Shown here in pieces: positions 27,945 through 39,000 of a DNA stretch of 64,000 bases. A program made the translations under genes and the position numbers. Position 1 is the first letter of the stretch. Each line of letters begins with the position of its first letter. The notes under the pieces were generated by a model. The model was not told the DNA's origin. It saw only the letters and a list, made by a program, of their open reading frames with translations, and searched no databases. This stretch comes from Opisthocomus hoazin (lineage: Eukaryota; Chordata; Aves; Opisthocomiformes; Opisthocomidae). Location: assembly GCF_030867145.1 (NCBI RefSeq), contig NC_134419.1:4863501-4927500 (forward strand), in the 5' to 3' direction.

Positions 27945-28015
27945 GCTGTGCCTCAGCTTCCCCCTTCTGGGAAGCTGACATGTAATACTTCCTCCTACAC
28001 GGCATTTTTGACATT
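27945..28015 (-). repeat. MIR-like SINE relic, reverse orientation
   Basis: On the + strand, TGTGCCTCAGCTTCCCCC followed by a TAATACTTCCTCCTACACGG block parallels the reverse complement of the MIR core (tgtgcctcagtttccccatctg, then aataatacttcctacctcac). The element is degenerate but the block order is correct. Confidence 0.6.
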
Positions 28016-28439
28016 AACAACTCCAAATCATCGTCAGAGCCTCTTGCAGCAGAGACTCTAAATGGAAAGAAGAAAAAAAAAAAACAATCCACAAACAAAA
28101 ACCTCCAAAAAGCAAGCCCATAGCAACCGGAAGATATTTGGTCAAAATGTCAGAGAGTGACCGGAGAGTGAAAGTGGCATAAATCTAAGTGCCAGTATAT
28201 GCTTCTATACAGTCCTGGGTCAGACTCAAAACCCATTACAAGGCTGATGAACTAATAAAAATGTCAGTGGTTGATACACTAAAAGCAAATGGGGCCAGTA
28301 ACAAACATTTTACACCAATAAGTTAATCCTAGATCTTCTTCCAGATGAAATTCCATTCCTTTCTGTACCTTTTTCCTTAATGTACTTCTTTAAAACAAAA
28401 ATAGTTCATACCACTTGTATAGCATTTATTTCCCATAGA

Positions 28440-28555
28440 TCTGCATGCTTTACCAGAACTTCAGTCTCATTATGCCCATTTTACAGGCAGGGAAACCAAG
28501 CCACAGAGATGCAAAAAGTGATTAAGGGTCATTCAGCAAGGAGGCAAAACCAGCG
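28440..28555 (+). repeat. MIR-like SINE relic
   Basis: CCCATTTTACAGGCAGGGAA, then CCACAGAGATGCAAAAAGTGA, then GGGTCATTCAGCAAGGAGG follow the MIR core order (cccattttacagatgaggaaactgaggcacagag, gttaagtgacttgcccaaggtcacacagcaag). It lies about 450 bp from the reverse-oriented relic at 27.95 kb. Confidence 0.72.
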
Positions 28556-29209
28556 AACACTGTTGTTCTACCACATTTGAGTTTATTCTGTTCTCCTGTT
28601 TTTCTCTACTGGTATACAGAAAATAAGACTACTTCTCATTAAACTCACGAGGTCACATTACAGAGGTGAACACTTCACTTTGTAAATTCTCTTGGCTGTC
28701 TTGAAGTGATATATAGTCCCCACCACTACTGCTACAGGGTTAGGTAAATACTTTGCAGACCAATAACATAAATGCAAAATATACCACTGTTCTTATTAAT
28801 ATTTATGTAACAGTCCAGGGCTGAAATTGGCTATCGTTGAATTGACCTCGGATCTTTGACACAAATGCCTATTTGACGCGCCTGGCAACAGGCTGTAAGC
28901 ATCCACACCCAGAACTGCTTTGTCCAGGCTTGCAGTTTTGCCAGCCACACACCTTTTCCTATACTGACTGTAAGGAACGCAATAACTGGAAAACATCAGC
29001 ACAAAACATGCTTATATAGAACAAGGCTATGCTGTACCATTAGCTCTTACAACACGCGTGCTTAACCTCGCTCACGTGACTTACCTGAATCCGCAGCCCA
29101 TTCTTAGCTGAACAGAAGCCTCTGCAAATATGTGCACACTGCGGCTGGTAGTCGGATCTCTAAATATCATACAGCCATATTTTGGAATATCTTTCTAGCT
29201 GTGCTTCCT

Positions 29210-29227
29210 AAAAAAAAAAAAAAAAAA
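29210..29227. repeat. (A)18 homopolymer
   Basis: A run of 18 A followed by an A-rich stretch. No retroposon body recognised. Confidence 0.95.
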
Positions 29228-31242
29228 GTAAAATTAAAAAAAATCTTAATTTCAATTAGCAGCCATCACAGCCCTTAGACCTTTGCTTTATTATCATCCT
29301 TTTATCCTAAAAATTTTCCTTGATCTCATGAACTTGTTTCTAATATATTCAAATGTTATGGCTTTTTATACATTTCATATGTTCTCAGCAGACTGAATAA
29401 ACAGTCCTGTGAGCTGACCAACGCGTCTGCCAAATGCCCTGCCGCCTGTTCATGCAGTACTTCCTCCAGCACATATGCGAACAGTGCTCCTGAACCCGTT
29501 GTGAAAAACAAGATCTCAGGTAGGGATCAGTATTGATTCTGGAGTAAATTTTCCATTTCTGCTTCCGTATGAAACAAGGGAACATAGAGACACTGTGGTG
29601 TTGGCAACTGCATACAGTTTTCACTGCAGAGGAAAGAACAGCAATTTTGAGGGTTTCTAGTGTCCTGGTTCTTCTCCTGTGGAAATTCTAAGGGGCTGCT
29701 GTGGACAAGACCAGGACATTCCCACCCTCTGAGGGGACAGGGCTGCCCAGACCAGTGCGGAGCAGCTATGCAGTCATTGTGCGGTACGTCAGCTGTGATC
29801 AGAGATCGGGTTGTTTATTGCTAATCAGATGGGATGGAGGAAGAGTAGCAGTTCAGCAGCATCTTCTCCAAAACTGAAGTCTTTAACTAGCTTGTGCTTT
29901 CAGGTATTGCCCTGCCCAGGCCGTGCCCTCTCCTTCCTACAATGCCTTCCTTGGCTATTTGGCAACCCTAACTGCTCCCACACCATGACTCCAACACAAA
30001 TGACTGTCATCCAGAGTGAATGCTTCCATTTGAATTACATGAGCAGGCACTCTACACGTAAACTTCCCCACAGGCTCGGCCACTATAATCCCTGGGAAGG
30101 AGCAACCTGCAGGACCTACTTTCACTGTTCAGTGCTTTCTCTGTTTATTGCCACTACTGTCAGAAACATTCCTCTAATTCAGACAGGTGTCCTTACATCT
30201 GTCAGCCACCAGCCACGGGTGACACTCAGTAACAGAAACGCACTGTCCATGTCCAAGCCCCAACCCCCAGCACAGAGAAGGAGAGCTTGATCACTCACTG
30301 GAAATCCCTAAGCTCCATGGTGCTTCACACAAGGCATTTTTGGTCTCACGCGGACTCGCTTCCTTTCCTTCTCCTGTTGCAAGCACTGCTTTATCCCAGG
30401 TTGCCAGGAGCCTACTGTTCCAACAGCTGTTAAGGCAGAGTGAGGTGTCAACTTTGACAGGATGCCAGACTGTTTATTAACTAAAAATCCAAGCATTTTG
30501 TATCTGTTCTGAGACCCTAATCAAAACTGAGCTATTTTACCAAGGGCTCTGAATGGTTAAATCCAGTTATTCCAAGGCTTTCAGTCATGACTGGCAATCG
30601 TAAATCAATGCATTTTGTTGCCACTACTTGCTTTAATACATGTTTATTGAAACCTGAAAATGCCAGAAAGTTAACTTCAGTTCTCCACAGTGAAACTGCG
30701 ACTCAGTAATAGCTGAACAAATGCACGCTTCCAGCAGGATCCTTGTCCCCAGACACAGTAAATATCTTTTCAAAGGTGTTCATCTGCCTCCCCACCACTC
30801 GGCATTAGTATGCTTCTATTTGTATGGTAATATTTTTTCCGCTGGCAGCTCAAAATTCTGCGTGCAGCCGTCTGCTCCCCATATGCTACACGTCCTCCAG
30901 TGCCTCCTCTACTGCTTACCTTCACTCTTCGGGCTCCCACTGCGGATCAACTGCTATTCTGCCAGCCTTCGTTGTGTGTAGAGGATTTTTCCAACTGTAG
31001 GCTCCACAGGACGGGAACTTTGCCCATTTCTCTATTTCTCAGAGCACCGGCTATGCTATGGTATAGAAATAATGAACACGGAGACATTAATGGTGTGACA
31101 TTTAGATTTGTAACATCCTAAAAAGCACGGGGAGCAAGGCCCCAGAGTTCCTTTCAGATTCATCTCTAGACAACGTAGATTTGGTCTATTTGGTCATGTT
31201 TTTGATCAAAAATTGTGAAATACATACAGTTGTTTGAATATT

Positions 31243-31662
31243 GGACTGGAGCATCTGTCCTATGAGGAGAGGCTGAGGGAGCTGGGCTTGTTTAGCCTGA
31301 AGAAGAGAAGGCTGAGGGGGGACCTTAGAAATGCTTATAAATATCTCAAGGGTGGGTGTCAGGAGGATGGGGCCAGACTCTTTTCAGTGGTGCCCAGCGA
31401 CAGGACAAGGGGCAAAGGGCACAAACTGAAGCAGAGGAGGTTCCGTGTGAACATGAGGAAGAACTTCTTCCCTCTGAGGGTGACGGAGCCCTGGCACGGG
31501 CTGCCCAGGCCTCCCTGTGGAGTCTCCTCTCTGGAGATATTCAAGACCCACCTGGACAAGGCCCTGTGCAGCCGGCTCTGGGTGACCCTGCTTCAGCAGG
31601 CGGGTTGGACTAGATGACCCACAGAGGTCCCTTCTAACCCCTAACATTCTGTGATTCTGTGA
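31243..31662 (+). mobile_element. CR1 non-LTR retrotransposon, 5'-truncated copy of about 420 bp
   Basis: Typical avian CR1 3' fragment. It holds the C-terminal end of the reverse-transcriptase ORF in one open frame (recognisable blocks [42 protein letters not shown]), then the short 3'UTR with GGTTGGACTAGATGACC and the terminal ATTCTGTGATTCTGTGA repeats. The reading frame through the RT end is not broken, which suggests a comparatively recent insertion, but the copy lacks the promoter, ORF1 and the RT core and cannot mobilise itself. It shares its 3' end closely with the copy at 5036-5119. Confidence 0.95.
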
Positions 31663-32169
31663 ATAAAAAAATATGGTTGATAACTTATTTGAAAATATGT
31701 TTCTGAGCACCTGCAGTGACCACTGAAATTCTCCATAAAGCTAGCTGGGAATGGGAAGAATAATAGTGAGAAACCTAGTATAACAAACCACTGGGTAAAG
31801 AGGAGATAATCCTGTCCACTTTAGAGACAGTCATATAAAATCATTCATTCATATGTTGCTGCACATAAACATCCAGGGTCTGAATTGCTCAGGCAGCATT
31901 CTTAAGAAAATAGAAAACATTTTTAGTGGTTCCTCCCGTAATTCTGCAGTCTTTTTCTGTGTTTACAGTCAGTGCTGCTGTCCTGCGCAGGAGGTAACCC
32001 AACAGGTCTTGCAAAGTCTCCTAACTTTGCCCCACCTCCATCATTCACAATCTTGTCTCTCTAACCTACTCATTTTCCTCCATTCCACAAACTAGTAGTT
32101 TCAAAGAAATTCAGAGATTAATTAAAATGATTGGTGGGATGAGTAGGTGAGGGGGACAGGCTAAAGGGC

Positions 32170-32285
32170 TTGACAAGAAGAAAGATGAAAAGGACTAAAC
32201 GCGTATAGCTTGGTTATGCGATGACTAATTGAGGGTGGAGGAGATGGACATGATATTCATTTACAAGTGCCTATAGTTCTGAGGA
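32170..32285 (+). repeat. Decayed CR1/L3-type LINE fragment
   Basis: The order GGACTAAACGCGTATAGCTT, GGTTATGCGATGACTAA, GGACATGATATTCATTTACA and AGTGCCTATAG parallels the RT C-terminal region of CR1-clade LINEs (gtttagcttgg, cgaaggctaag, gacatgattgc, tctacaagtacct). It is old and highly diverged. Confidence 0.5.
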
Positions 32286-34529
32286 GAGTTCCCCCAGCCT
32301 ATGCATTCCCACACCTCCCTTGTATCCTTGAATTTTTTTATTTTTTTTTTTTTTATTTCAGCTCAGCTTTCAGCCAGATTCAGTTCCTGGATCTCTACCC
32401 AGCCACATGAGCACTACTGGGGGCAAAGAGCAAAAGGAGAGGCTACGGAAGCTGGGGGTGGACGAGGTGGCACCTCTTTGCCACACCTCTGCTGTGCTGC
32501 AGACTTGGGTGGACTTGAACCAACTATGAAAACACACCTTGAGGAACTGGGGAGGAATCGGGAACAGGAGCACCTGTGAATTATTTTACTTCCATTTAGC
32601 CTACGGAAACCCTGTTCCCTGTGCTCTCTCACTCCCAGGTTCTTTCACTATACTCTGATGTAGTAAATAAAATACTTGCTCCTTCTGACTCTTCATTGCC
32701 TCCCTCAGTTGGGGAAACCTGCTCTATAGTAATTCCTTAAGCAAGTGAAAAGTAGTATGAGAAGATCCAGGAATTCCCATTCTTATTCACTTCACGCAGA
32801 GGTGAAGCAGGATGTCACACCTGAAAGCATGAAGTGAGTGGGGAAAACAAGAAAAAAAAGAAAAAATGTATATAATAATTGTCTATATAATAAAAATATT
32901 GTAGAAACATCTCTGATGAGAGGAAAAAGCAAGATGGTGTAATAAACCTACGTTTAAAGAAAAACTGTATGAAAACAAGCATTTTCTTTCTGTGAGTATT
33001 GTTTCCAGTACAAAAGAGCAGAAACTGCCAGTTATCTTTTTTTTTTTTTTCTTTCAAACAGTCTAGAAATAAGCCAAAAGCATTTGTGATATGGGAGGGA
33101 AACAAAACAATGAGCCCATTTATTCCTGGGCACCAAATATAATTTAGACGGATGTGGTATGTATAAGAAATTTTAATTTGTCCCTGAAAAGTCATTTAAT
33201 TATTCAGATTATCTGAGTGCCTCAGTCAGTCCTGTATTGATTGATTAGAAAACTTTATAAATCAAAATCTGCATTACTGCTACTCCAAGCATCCGCCTCT
33301 CACAGCAACAGAGATATATAGTTCATTTCCAGTCCCTACCCACAAGCTAGTTTATTGAGACATGTAAATGGCTATGGTTTATAAATGGGTCAGTAAGTGT
33401 TCTTTCATACTACTAAAGGAAGATTGACTTAAGGACATCAGGAAAGGGGGGGGGAAGCCCTAAAGTAATAGCTGTTTAATAAATCAGGGCACAGCCACCA
33501 AAATTCCCAGCTCCTTGGCTAATGGCCATGAAGGATCACCGTCTCTCTGCTCACGGGGTCCACTTCTGACCGGCAGCACTCAGCAAGTCTCAGGTGGTAA
33601 ACTTGGGGCACTCAGCTGAAATCTAAAGCCAAGACCTCTGTAAGCACCCGCTCACCCGTCAGTCCCGAGTTAGGTAGAAAATCCCCTCAGAGCAGCAAAG
33701 AGCATTTGTCTTTGATTTCAGAGCTTTCCTGCTACACACAACCTTTATGACCAGCGTGACTGCCTATTGCCAGCCTTGACCAAATAACCTCTAAGTGACT
33801 AGCAATTAACGTAATGAGTGGACTGATGGGTGTCCCTCAGAGCTACAGGCCTCAGCAGCAACACGTCTCTGGCAAACTGGAATGTCTAGTCCTGAAACTC
33901 CACCTCTGTAAAAGGAAGGAAGCAGAAAACTAAAATGGGTGGGGGATTAAAAAAAAAAAAAAGACATTAAATGACTTCAATATCTCCAGCCCAATCCAAC
34001 ACTCACTGAAGCTAATGAAAATCTTGCATTCATATCAGCGGGACTGAACTGGACAGACTAAAAGGTAGAGTTTTTTAGGTTATACAAATATGTATTAAAT
34101 AGAGTGGTTAAAGCTACACTGACCATGTTCCTTGTAGTCTGAACTAGGCTTTCTGGGACAAAAGAAACATGCAGAAAAAGATGCCAAAAGATAAAATGAC
34201 AAACCTCTAACAAGTGAAATATGCCAGCAATAAATCAGAATAAACTTAATTAGTATTACTTGTCTATACAGAAAAGTGATTAAAGCAAATTAATGCATGG
34301 TTTCCTATGTAACAGAAACCAGAAAAAAAACCCTTTTTAGCTTAATTTTAAAATAATTCTTGTTTTACAATAAAAACCTCCACACAGCAAACAGCTTAAA
34401 ATTCATGTCTTACATTTCTCCAGAATTTCTTCCTTGCATAGACAAGCCCTTTCTCAACATCAAAACTGCCCGCTGACACAGAGACAGATCATTTACGGAC
34501 TATCTCGGGGGAGCTTTAACGCAGCAAGG

Positions 34530-34920
34530 ACCGCCACATCAGGTCTGACCAGACACCCTGTCTCCGACAGGAGCCAACAGTGGATACCTGGAGAGGCACA
34601 CGGAACCAGGGCACAGCAGTTTTGCCTCAGGATGCTCTCCCAGGCACAAGCCATTTGCAGCTTTGCGATTTCCAGAGCCAGAGATGCGATGCGTTCGATA
34701 GCCCTTAAGTGATTTTTCTTCTGTGAATTCATCTAATCACTTCAAAATCCCTCAGTCCACACAGCGCTCTTGCCAAGGAGTTCCACAGCTTAACTACAGT
34801 TCTGTGAAGACATTTCTCTCACTTGTTCCAAACCCGCCAGTTTCATTTGATGGCCCTTGGCTCTTGTGCCAGAAGAGTCAGTCATTGGCCTCTATTTATC
34901 TTGTAGGTAAAGATTAAAAA
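34530..34920. repeat. Ancient interspersed-repeat remnant, class uncertain
   Basis: CATCAGGTCTGACCAGACAC, CCTGTCTCCGACAGGAGCCA, CAAGGAGTTCCACAGCTTAA, a TGTGAAGACATTTCTC block and GGCTCTTGTGCCAGAAGAG together resemble the block order of an old, widely shared sauropsid LINE-type repeat. I cannot name the family with certainty from memory, and a repeat-library search is needed to classify it. Confidence 0.4.
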
Positions 34921-35799
34921 TGAGTTAAACAAATGCTTCTAGCATTCCCTGCGTTAATGAATTTCGGAGATTTACCTACGCATATGCAGTAACACTGCTG
35001 TTTAGCAAAAAGCTGAAGCTACAGCGGCAGTTGAGTAGTCTGAGCTACCTGCAACACTGACAGATGCTGCCTATGTGAAGGTTGTGTGTACACCAACAGC
35101 ACAGAGCGAGCCCTGTTCCTAGCCAAAACTTTGTATTTCGTGCCGCGGACTGTTCACGCAAACGTACAGAGAAGCGCAGGTATTATTTGCAGAATTCCAG
35201 TCAGCATATAAAGTAACACCCGTGCCCACCGTGTGGTCAAATGAATGTAGTGGCTGAAGTCAGGTGGGAACACCAGGGGAAAACGGGGACGAAAAAAAAA
35301 ATCAACAACTTCAAACAGGGGAGCTAGACCTTCACTATTCTTTCTTGCTTGTATTTCTGTTTGCTTCATTGTTGCTTCCTATATTGTAACTGGTAATTAT
35401 GTCATTACATCGAGGAAAAAATAGCACTGAAGAACTTAAAAGTGTATTTTCAAACCCAGGCATAAGTTTGTCAGCTTCACGTATGGTAAAGAAACCTGGC
35501 AGACCAAGTCCTTCACTGACATGGAAAGCTGGCCCACCCCACAACCACAGGCGAGAGCTCCGTGTTGCAAGGCTAAGGAGCGCGGGCTGCCCCTGTCCCA
35601 CCCCGCACTGTCACCGCCTGTCCTTGAATAGCTCCTGCGCCCTGCTCCGGAGGCAGCTGCCCGTCAGCAGCCACCAATTCCCACCTCCCAGCGAGAAGGG
35701 TGTGCGCGGGGCAAGGTGAGTAGGAGGAATGCACGAAAACCGAATCCAGGCAGGAGGGCACACCCTTTTATTAGAGATCCGTACCGTCCCGGTGCACGC

Positions 35800-37520
35800 C
35801 GGGCTCATCGCCGAGCGGTGACGGCGAAGCAGAGCTCGCCCATCTGTTGCTGGGCGGCAGAGTTTTCCCCTGGACGAGGGCCCTGCAGCTCCAGCCTTTC
35901 TGTTCCCTCCCGACTCAGCCGTACCCCCACAGTAACACCGGGGCCCTCCTGCTAACGTTGGGCCGCCGCTGTCCGCTCCCCGGCCAGGACGAGCCCAGAG
36001 AAACCCTCCCGGCTTTTTCCTGTCAGGTTTTGTGTGTCCCCCCCCGCTGTTATCCTGGCGCGCTGAGGCCGGGAACTGCCACCTCCGCTCGCTGCACTGG
36101 CAAAGCCCTCGCGTACATCCCCGCAGCCACCAGACCCGCCTCACCCGGCCCCGTCAGCGCCGCGGGAGCCGGGCCACCCTTCCCGCACGGCGGGGCTCCC
36201 CCGAGAGCCGCCGGCCCCGGCTCGCAGGCGGGCGAGGGCGAGGCCTCTGGCACGCCCGGACGGCGGGGGGGGGCGCTGGGCCCCTCGGTGGGGAGCGCCG
36301 CGGGCGCGTGGGCGGGGGCCGCCCCGCGGCGGTTGGTGCCCGCCCCGGCCCCGCGCGCGGCCAGAGCCCCGCCCCCGGCCCTGCCTGGAAGCCGCACGGG
36401 CGGCGGGACGGCGGTGAGGAGGGGAAATCACGTGAGGCCTCCCCCGGAGCGCCACCTGAAGGGCCGTACCACCGGCGGCGGGGCGGGGGGGAACTACGAC
36501 AGGCGACAGGCCGAAACCCGCCGGAGCGCGGCCCGCCGGCAGCCCGCCGTAGGGACCGGCCGGAAAACCGGCAAATGGGCGCGAAAGCCAGCGGGGGAGA
36601 GGCGAGGGCTGGCGGGCCAGGGCCGCAGCGGCTGAGGGAGCTGCGCGGCGCCCCCGCCCCGCCGGCGGGCGGTTGGTACGTGGCCGTTAGGGAGGCGCTG
36701 GCGGCGGCCAACCCCGGTCGCGCTCTGGACGCGGTAACCAGATATTCAAAAACAATACGTCAGCCCACAATGCCCCGAGCGGCCGCCAGCATTACCTCAT
36801 CCCACAAGGCCCCGCGCCGGCGCTAAGAAGCTTCTAGGGGCGGGGTGGCCATGGCGACCGGCTGATATGCACCGGGCCGGGCCAGCGGCCCGCCTCCCCC
36901 GGGAGAGGCGGCGGCAGCCAATGGGGAGCCCGCGGGGTGACATCATGGGCTATTTTTAGCGGGCTCCCGGTCGCTGATAAGTGAAGGGCTCCACGCCGGG
37001 AGCGGGCTCAGAGCGCGGGGCTGGGTGGCAGCGCGACTCCGGCCGCCGGGTGGAGGCGAGCGGAGAGGCACAGCGTGGCCAGCCGAGCCGGGGAGGGCGC
37101 GCAGGAAGGCGCGGAGAGCACTCGCGGCGGCGAAGCAGCAGGCGGAGGAGGGCGGCGAGTTACCCCGCGCCGCCCCGCCAGGCCAGGCGGGCTCTCAGCG
37201 CGGCGGCGGCGGCAGGGACCGCGGGCCCGGCCCGCGCCGGGAGGACCCTCCGCGCCCCGGCGAGAAGTAAGGCTCGGCTTCCTCCGTCCCCGCTCCCCGC
37301 GCGGCCGGGGGGCTTGGGGAGGCGGCGGGGCGCAAGCGGCGGCCGGGCGGCTTCTCGGCGCTGCCGCGGCTCCCGGCGCCACTCCGCGGACTCTGTTCTA
37401 TGAGTGCAAAGATGGAGCCTACTTTCTACGAGGATGCCCTGAACGCCAGCTTCGTGCCGCCGGAGAGCGGCGGGTATGGATATAATAACGCCAAAGTGCT
37501 GAAGCAGAACATGACGCTGA
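35800..37520. promoter_or_regulatory. CpG island covering the JUN promoter, 5'UTR and start of the CDS
   Basis: An abrupt rise in G+C and CpG content begins around 35.58-35.8 kb and continues into the JUN coding region. Long stop-free frames (for example 35847-36635 and 36032-36826, and several reverse frames) are a by-product of the composition, since they overlap each other on both strands and have no domains. A perfect E-box palindrome TCACGTGA lies at 36428-36435, and a (G)10 run near 36264-36273 may form a quadruplex. An upstream divergent non-coding transcript is known at mammalian JUN loci and may start here, but this cannot be shown from the sequence. Confidence 0.9.
36757..37015 (+). 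promoter_or_regulatory. JUN core promoter: two TRE-like sites, CCAAT box, MEF2 site
   Basis: The order of sites matches the well-known vertebrate JUN promoter. There is a CRE-like half site TACGTCA at 36757-36763. The distal jun2TRE TTACCTCA lies at 36792-36799, a GC-box-like CGCCTCCCCC at 36891-36900, and CCAAT at 36918-36922. The proximal jun1TRE TGACATCA is at 36938-36945 and the MEF2/RSRF site CTATTTTTAG at 36950-36959. The downstream block GATAAGTG (from 36976) and GGGCTCAGAG (37004-37013) also recall mammalian JUN, which places the start site near 37005-37015 by analogy. In JUN, c-Jun/ATF2 dimers on the TRE-like sites provide positive autoregulation. Confidence 0.9.
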
Positions 37521-38344
37521 ACCTGTCCGACCCATCCAGCAACCTGAAGCCGCACCTGAGGAACAAGAACGCCGACATCCTCACCTCCCCCGACGTGGGA
37601 CTCCTGAAACTGGCCTCGCCCGAGCTGGAGCGGCTCATCATCCAGTCCAGCAACGGGTTAATCACCACCACGCCGACCCCGACGCAGTTCCTCTGCCCCA
37701 AAAACGTTACCGACGAGCAGGAGGGGTTCGCGGAAGGCTTCGTGAGAGCCCTGGCGGAACTGCACAACCAGAACACCATGCCCAGCGTCACCTCCGCTGC
37801 TCAGCCTGTTAACGGCGGCATGGCACCTGTGTCCTCGATGGCCGGCAACAGCAGTTTCAACGCGAATTTGCACAGCGAGCCCCCGGTGTACGCCAATCTC
37901 AGCAACTTCAACCCTAACGCGCTCAACTCTGCTCCCAACTACAATGCAAACAACATGGGCTACGCAGCTCAGCATCACATAAACCCCCAGATGCCGGTGC
38001 AGCATCCCCGGCTTCAGGCTTTGAAAGAAGAGCCTCAGACTGTACCCGAAATGCCAGGGGAGACTCCTCCCCTGTCCCCTATTGACATGGAGTCGCAGGA
38101 GAGAATCAAAGCCGAGAGAAAACGCATGAGAAACAGAATTGCGGCATCCAAATGCCGGAAAAGGAAGTTGGAAAGGATTGCCAGGTTGGAAGAAAAAGTG
38201 AAAACTTTGAAAGCCCAGAACTCAGAGCTGGCATCCACTGCCAACATGCTCAGAGAACAGGTTGCACAGCTTAAGCAGAAGGTCATGAACCATGTCAACA
38301 GCGGGTGCCAGCTCATGCTAACACAACAGTTGCAAACGTTTTGA
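37400..38344 (+). CDS. JUN: Transcription factor c-Jun (AP-1 subunit), complete single-exon CDS
   Basis: Nuclear bZIP factor that dimerises with FOS or ATF partners and binds TRE/CRE sites; JNK is its main activating kinase. The 314 residues read without a break. The N-terminus contains the JNK-docking delta region (about 30-57), JNK sites S63 and S73 (both SP) and T91/T93 (TP). A linker follows, then an ETPPLSP phosphodegron-like segment (T222, S226) with S232 just after. The basic region (about 235-262) carries N245, A248, A249, C252 and R253. The zipper leucines are L263, L270, L277, L284 and L291, and the C-terminus ends QLQTF. The length fits bird c-Jun; mammalian copies are about 331 aa because of longer middle-region repeats. 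The first ATG (37400) is in weak context (T at -3); M5 at 37412 is in strong context (A at -3, G at +4). JUN is intronless in vertebrates, as here. Confidence 0.99.
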   Translation: MSAKMEPTFYEDALNASFVPPESGGYGYNNAKVLKQNMTLNLSDPSSNLKPHLRNKNADILTSPDVGLLKLASPELERLIIQSSNGLITTTPTPTQFLCPKNVTDEQEGFAEGFVRALAELHNQNTMPSVTSAAQPVNGGMAPVSSMAGNSSFNANLHSEPPVYANLSNFNPNALNSAPNYNANNMGYAAQHHINPQMPVQHPRLQALKEEPQTVPEMPGETPPLSPIDMESQERIKAERKRMRNRIAASKCRKRKLERIARLEEKVKTLKAQNSELASTANMLREQVAQLKQKVMNHVNSGCQLMLTQQLQTF

Positions 38345-39000
38345 AGAGACTGTCTTAAACGAGAACTGTGGTATAACTACAACACAAAACCCAAAGTGGC
38401 AGACGCGTAAAGCTAATGGTAAAAGCTGAAAGGCTGAGTCCTGCCTGTGCTCTGCAAAGCGCATGTGTGGAAAGACTGGTGAGCCTTCAGCTTGAGTTAG
38501 CGAAGCGGCCAGCACTGCTCCCAGAAGTGCTGTTCCTGCTCAGATGAGGCGTCGGATCTTCGTTTAACATTGACCAAGACCTGCATGGACCTAACATTCG
38601 ATGATCATTCAGTATTAAAGGTTAAACTGCAATAGAAATTGTAGATTGCTTTATGTAGTATTCCTTAAGAAAAAAAAAAAAAGTGGGAGGGAGGTTGTGG
38701 GAGGCTGATAAACAAAAAAGAACTATTCTGCCTGCCTTCAAGTAAATTGTGTATGTACATATCTTTTTTTTATTTTATTTTATGAAAGTTGATTAATGTC
38801 AATAAACTACTTCATGACTTTGTAAGTTATTTTTATGTTGTTTATTTGGGCACTGCCCAGTATTGTTTGTAAATAAGAGGCTTTTTTTAGCACTCTGAGT
38901 TTACCATTTGTAATAAAGTATAATTTTTTAATGTTTCTGTTTCTGGAAAAAATTCTAGAAGGTTCTATTATATTTAAGAAAAATAAAATAATTAAAATGC
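38345..39000 (+). other. JUN 3'UTR with three polyadenylation signals and two Pumilio motifs
   Basis: AATAAA occurs at 38801-38806, 38912-38917 and 38982-38987. The block around 38860-38935 (TTGTTTGTAAATAAGAG, then GCACTCTGAGTTTACC and TTTGTAATAAAGTATAA) is recognisably the conserved end of vertebrate JUN mRNAs. Pumilio-type UGUANAUA motifs are at 38754-38761 (UGUACAUA) and 38868-38875 (UGUAAAUA). The region is U-rich and includes one AUUUA at 38972-38976, consistent with the rapid mRNA turnover known for JUN. The exact 3' end cannot be decided from the sequence. Confidence 0.85.

Larger units (their letters stand above)
20746..31242. other. Non-coding sequence, no gene recognised
   Basis: No supported gene across about 10.5 kb. 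It contains poly(A) tracts of 18, 21 and 18 bases at 22939, 23103 and 29210, and two MIR-like relics at about 28 kb. Open frames of up to about 160 codons (for example 26188-26673 reverse and 29811-30290 forward) lack domains, and the forward one starts with TTG. Confidence 0.6.
31663..35799. other. Non-coding sequence with decayed repeats, no gene recognised
   Basis: No supported gene. It contains T-rich tracts near 32333-32354 and 33038-33051, an (A)14 tract at 33949-33962, a (G)9 run at 33446-33454 and two decayed LINE-like segments (listed separately). Confidence 0.6.

Noticed and set aside
29811-30290. 159-codon open frame, + strand
   Set aside because: TTG start, no domain; likely chance.
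31234-31617. 127-codon open frame
   Set aside because: It is the reverse-transcriptase C-terminus remnant of a CR1 element, not a host gene.
35847-36826. Two overlapping 260-codon frames and several reverse frames in the JUN CpG island
   Set aside because: Arg/Gly/Pro/Ala-rich products in all frames reflect few stop codons in G+C-rich DNA rather than coding.
36981-37403. 140-codon open frame ending at the JUN start codon
   Set aside because: Lies in the JUN 5'UTR and lacks an ATG within the inferred transcript leader; composition artefact.
37426-38316. Antisense open frames of 93-121 codons inside JUN
   Set aside because: Shadows of the highly constrained JUN coding frame.
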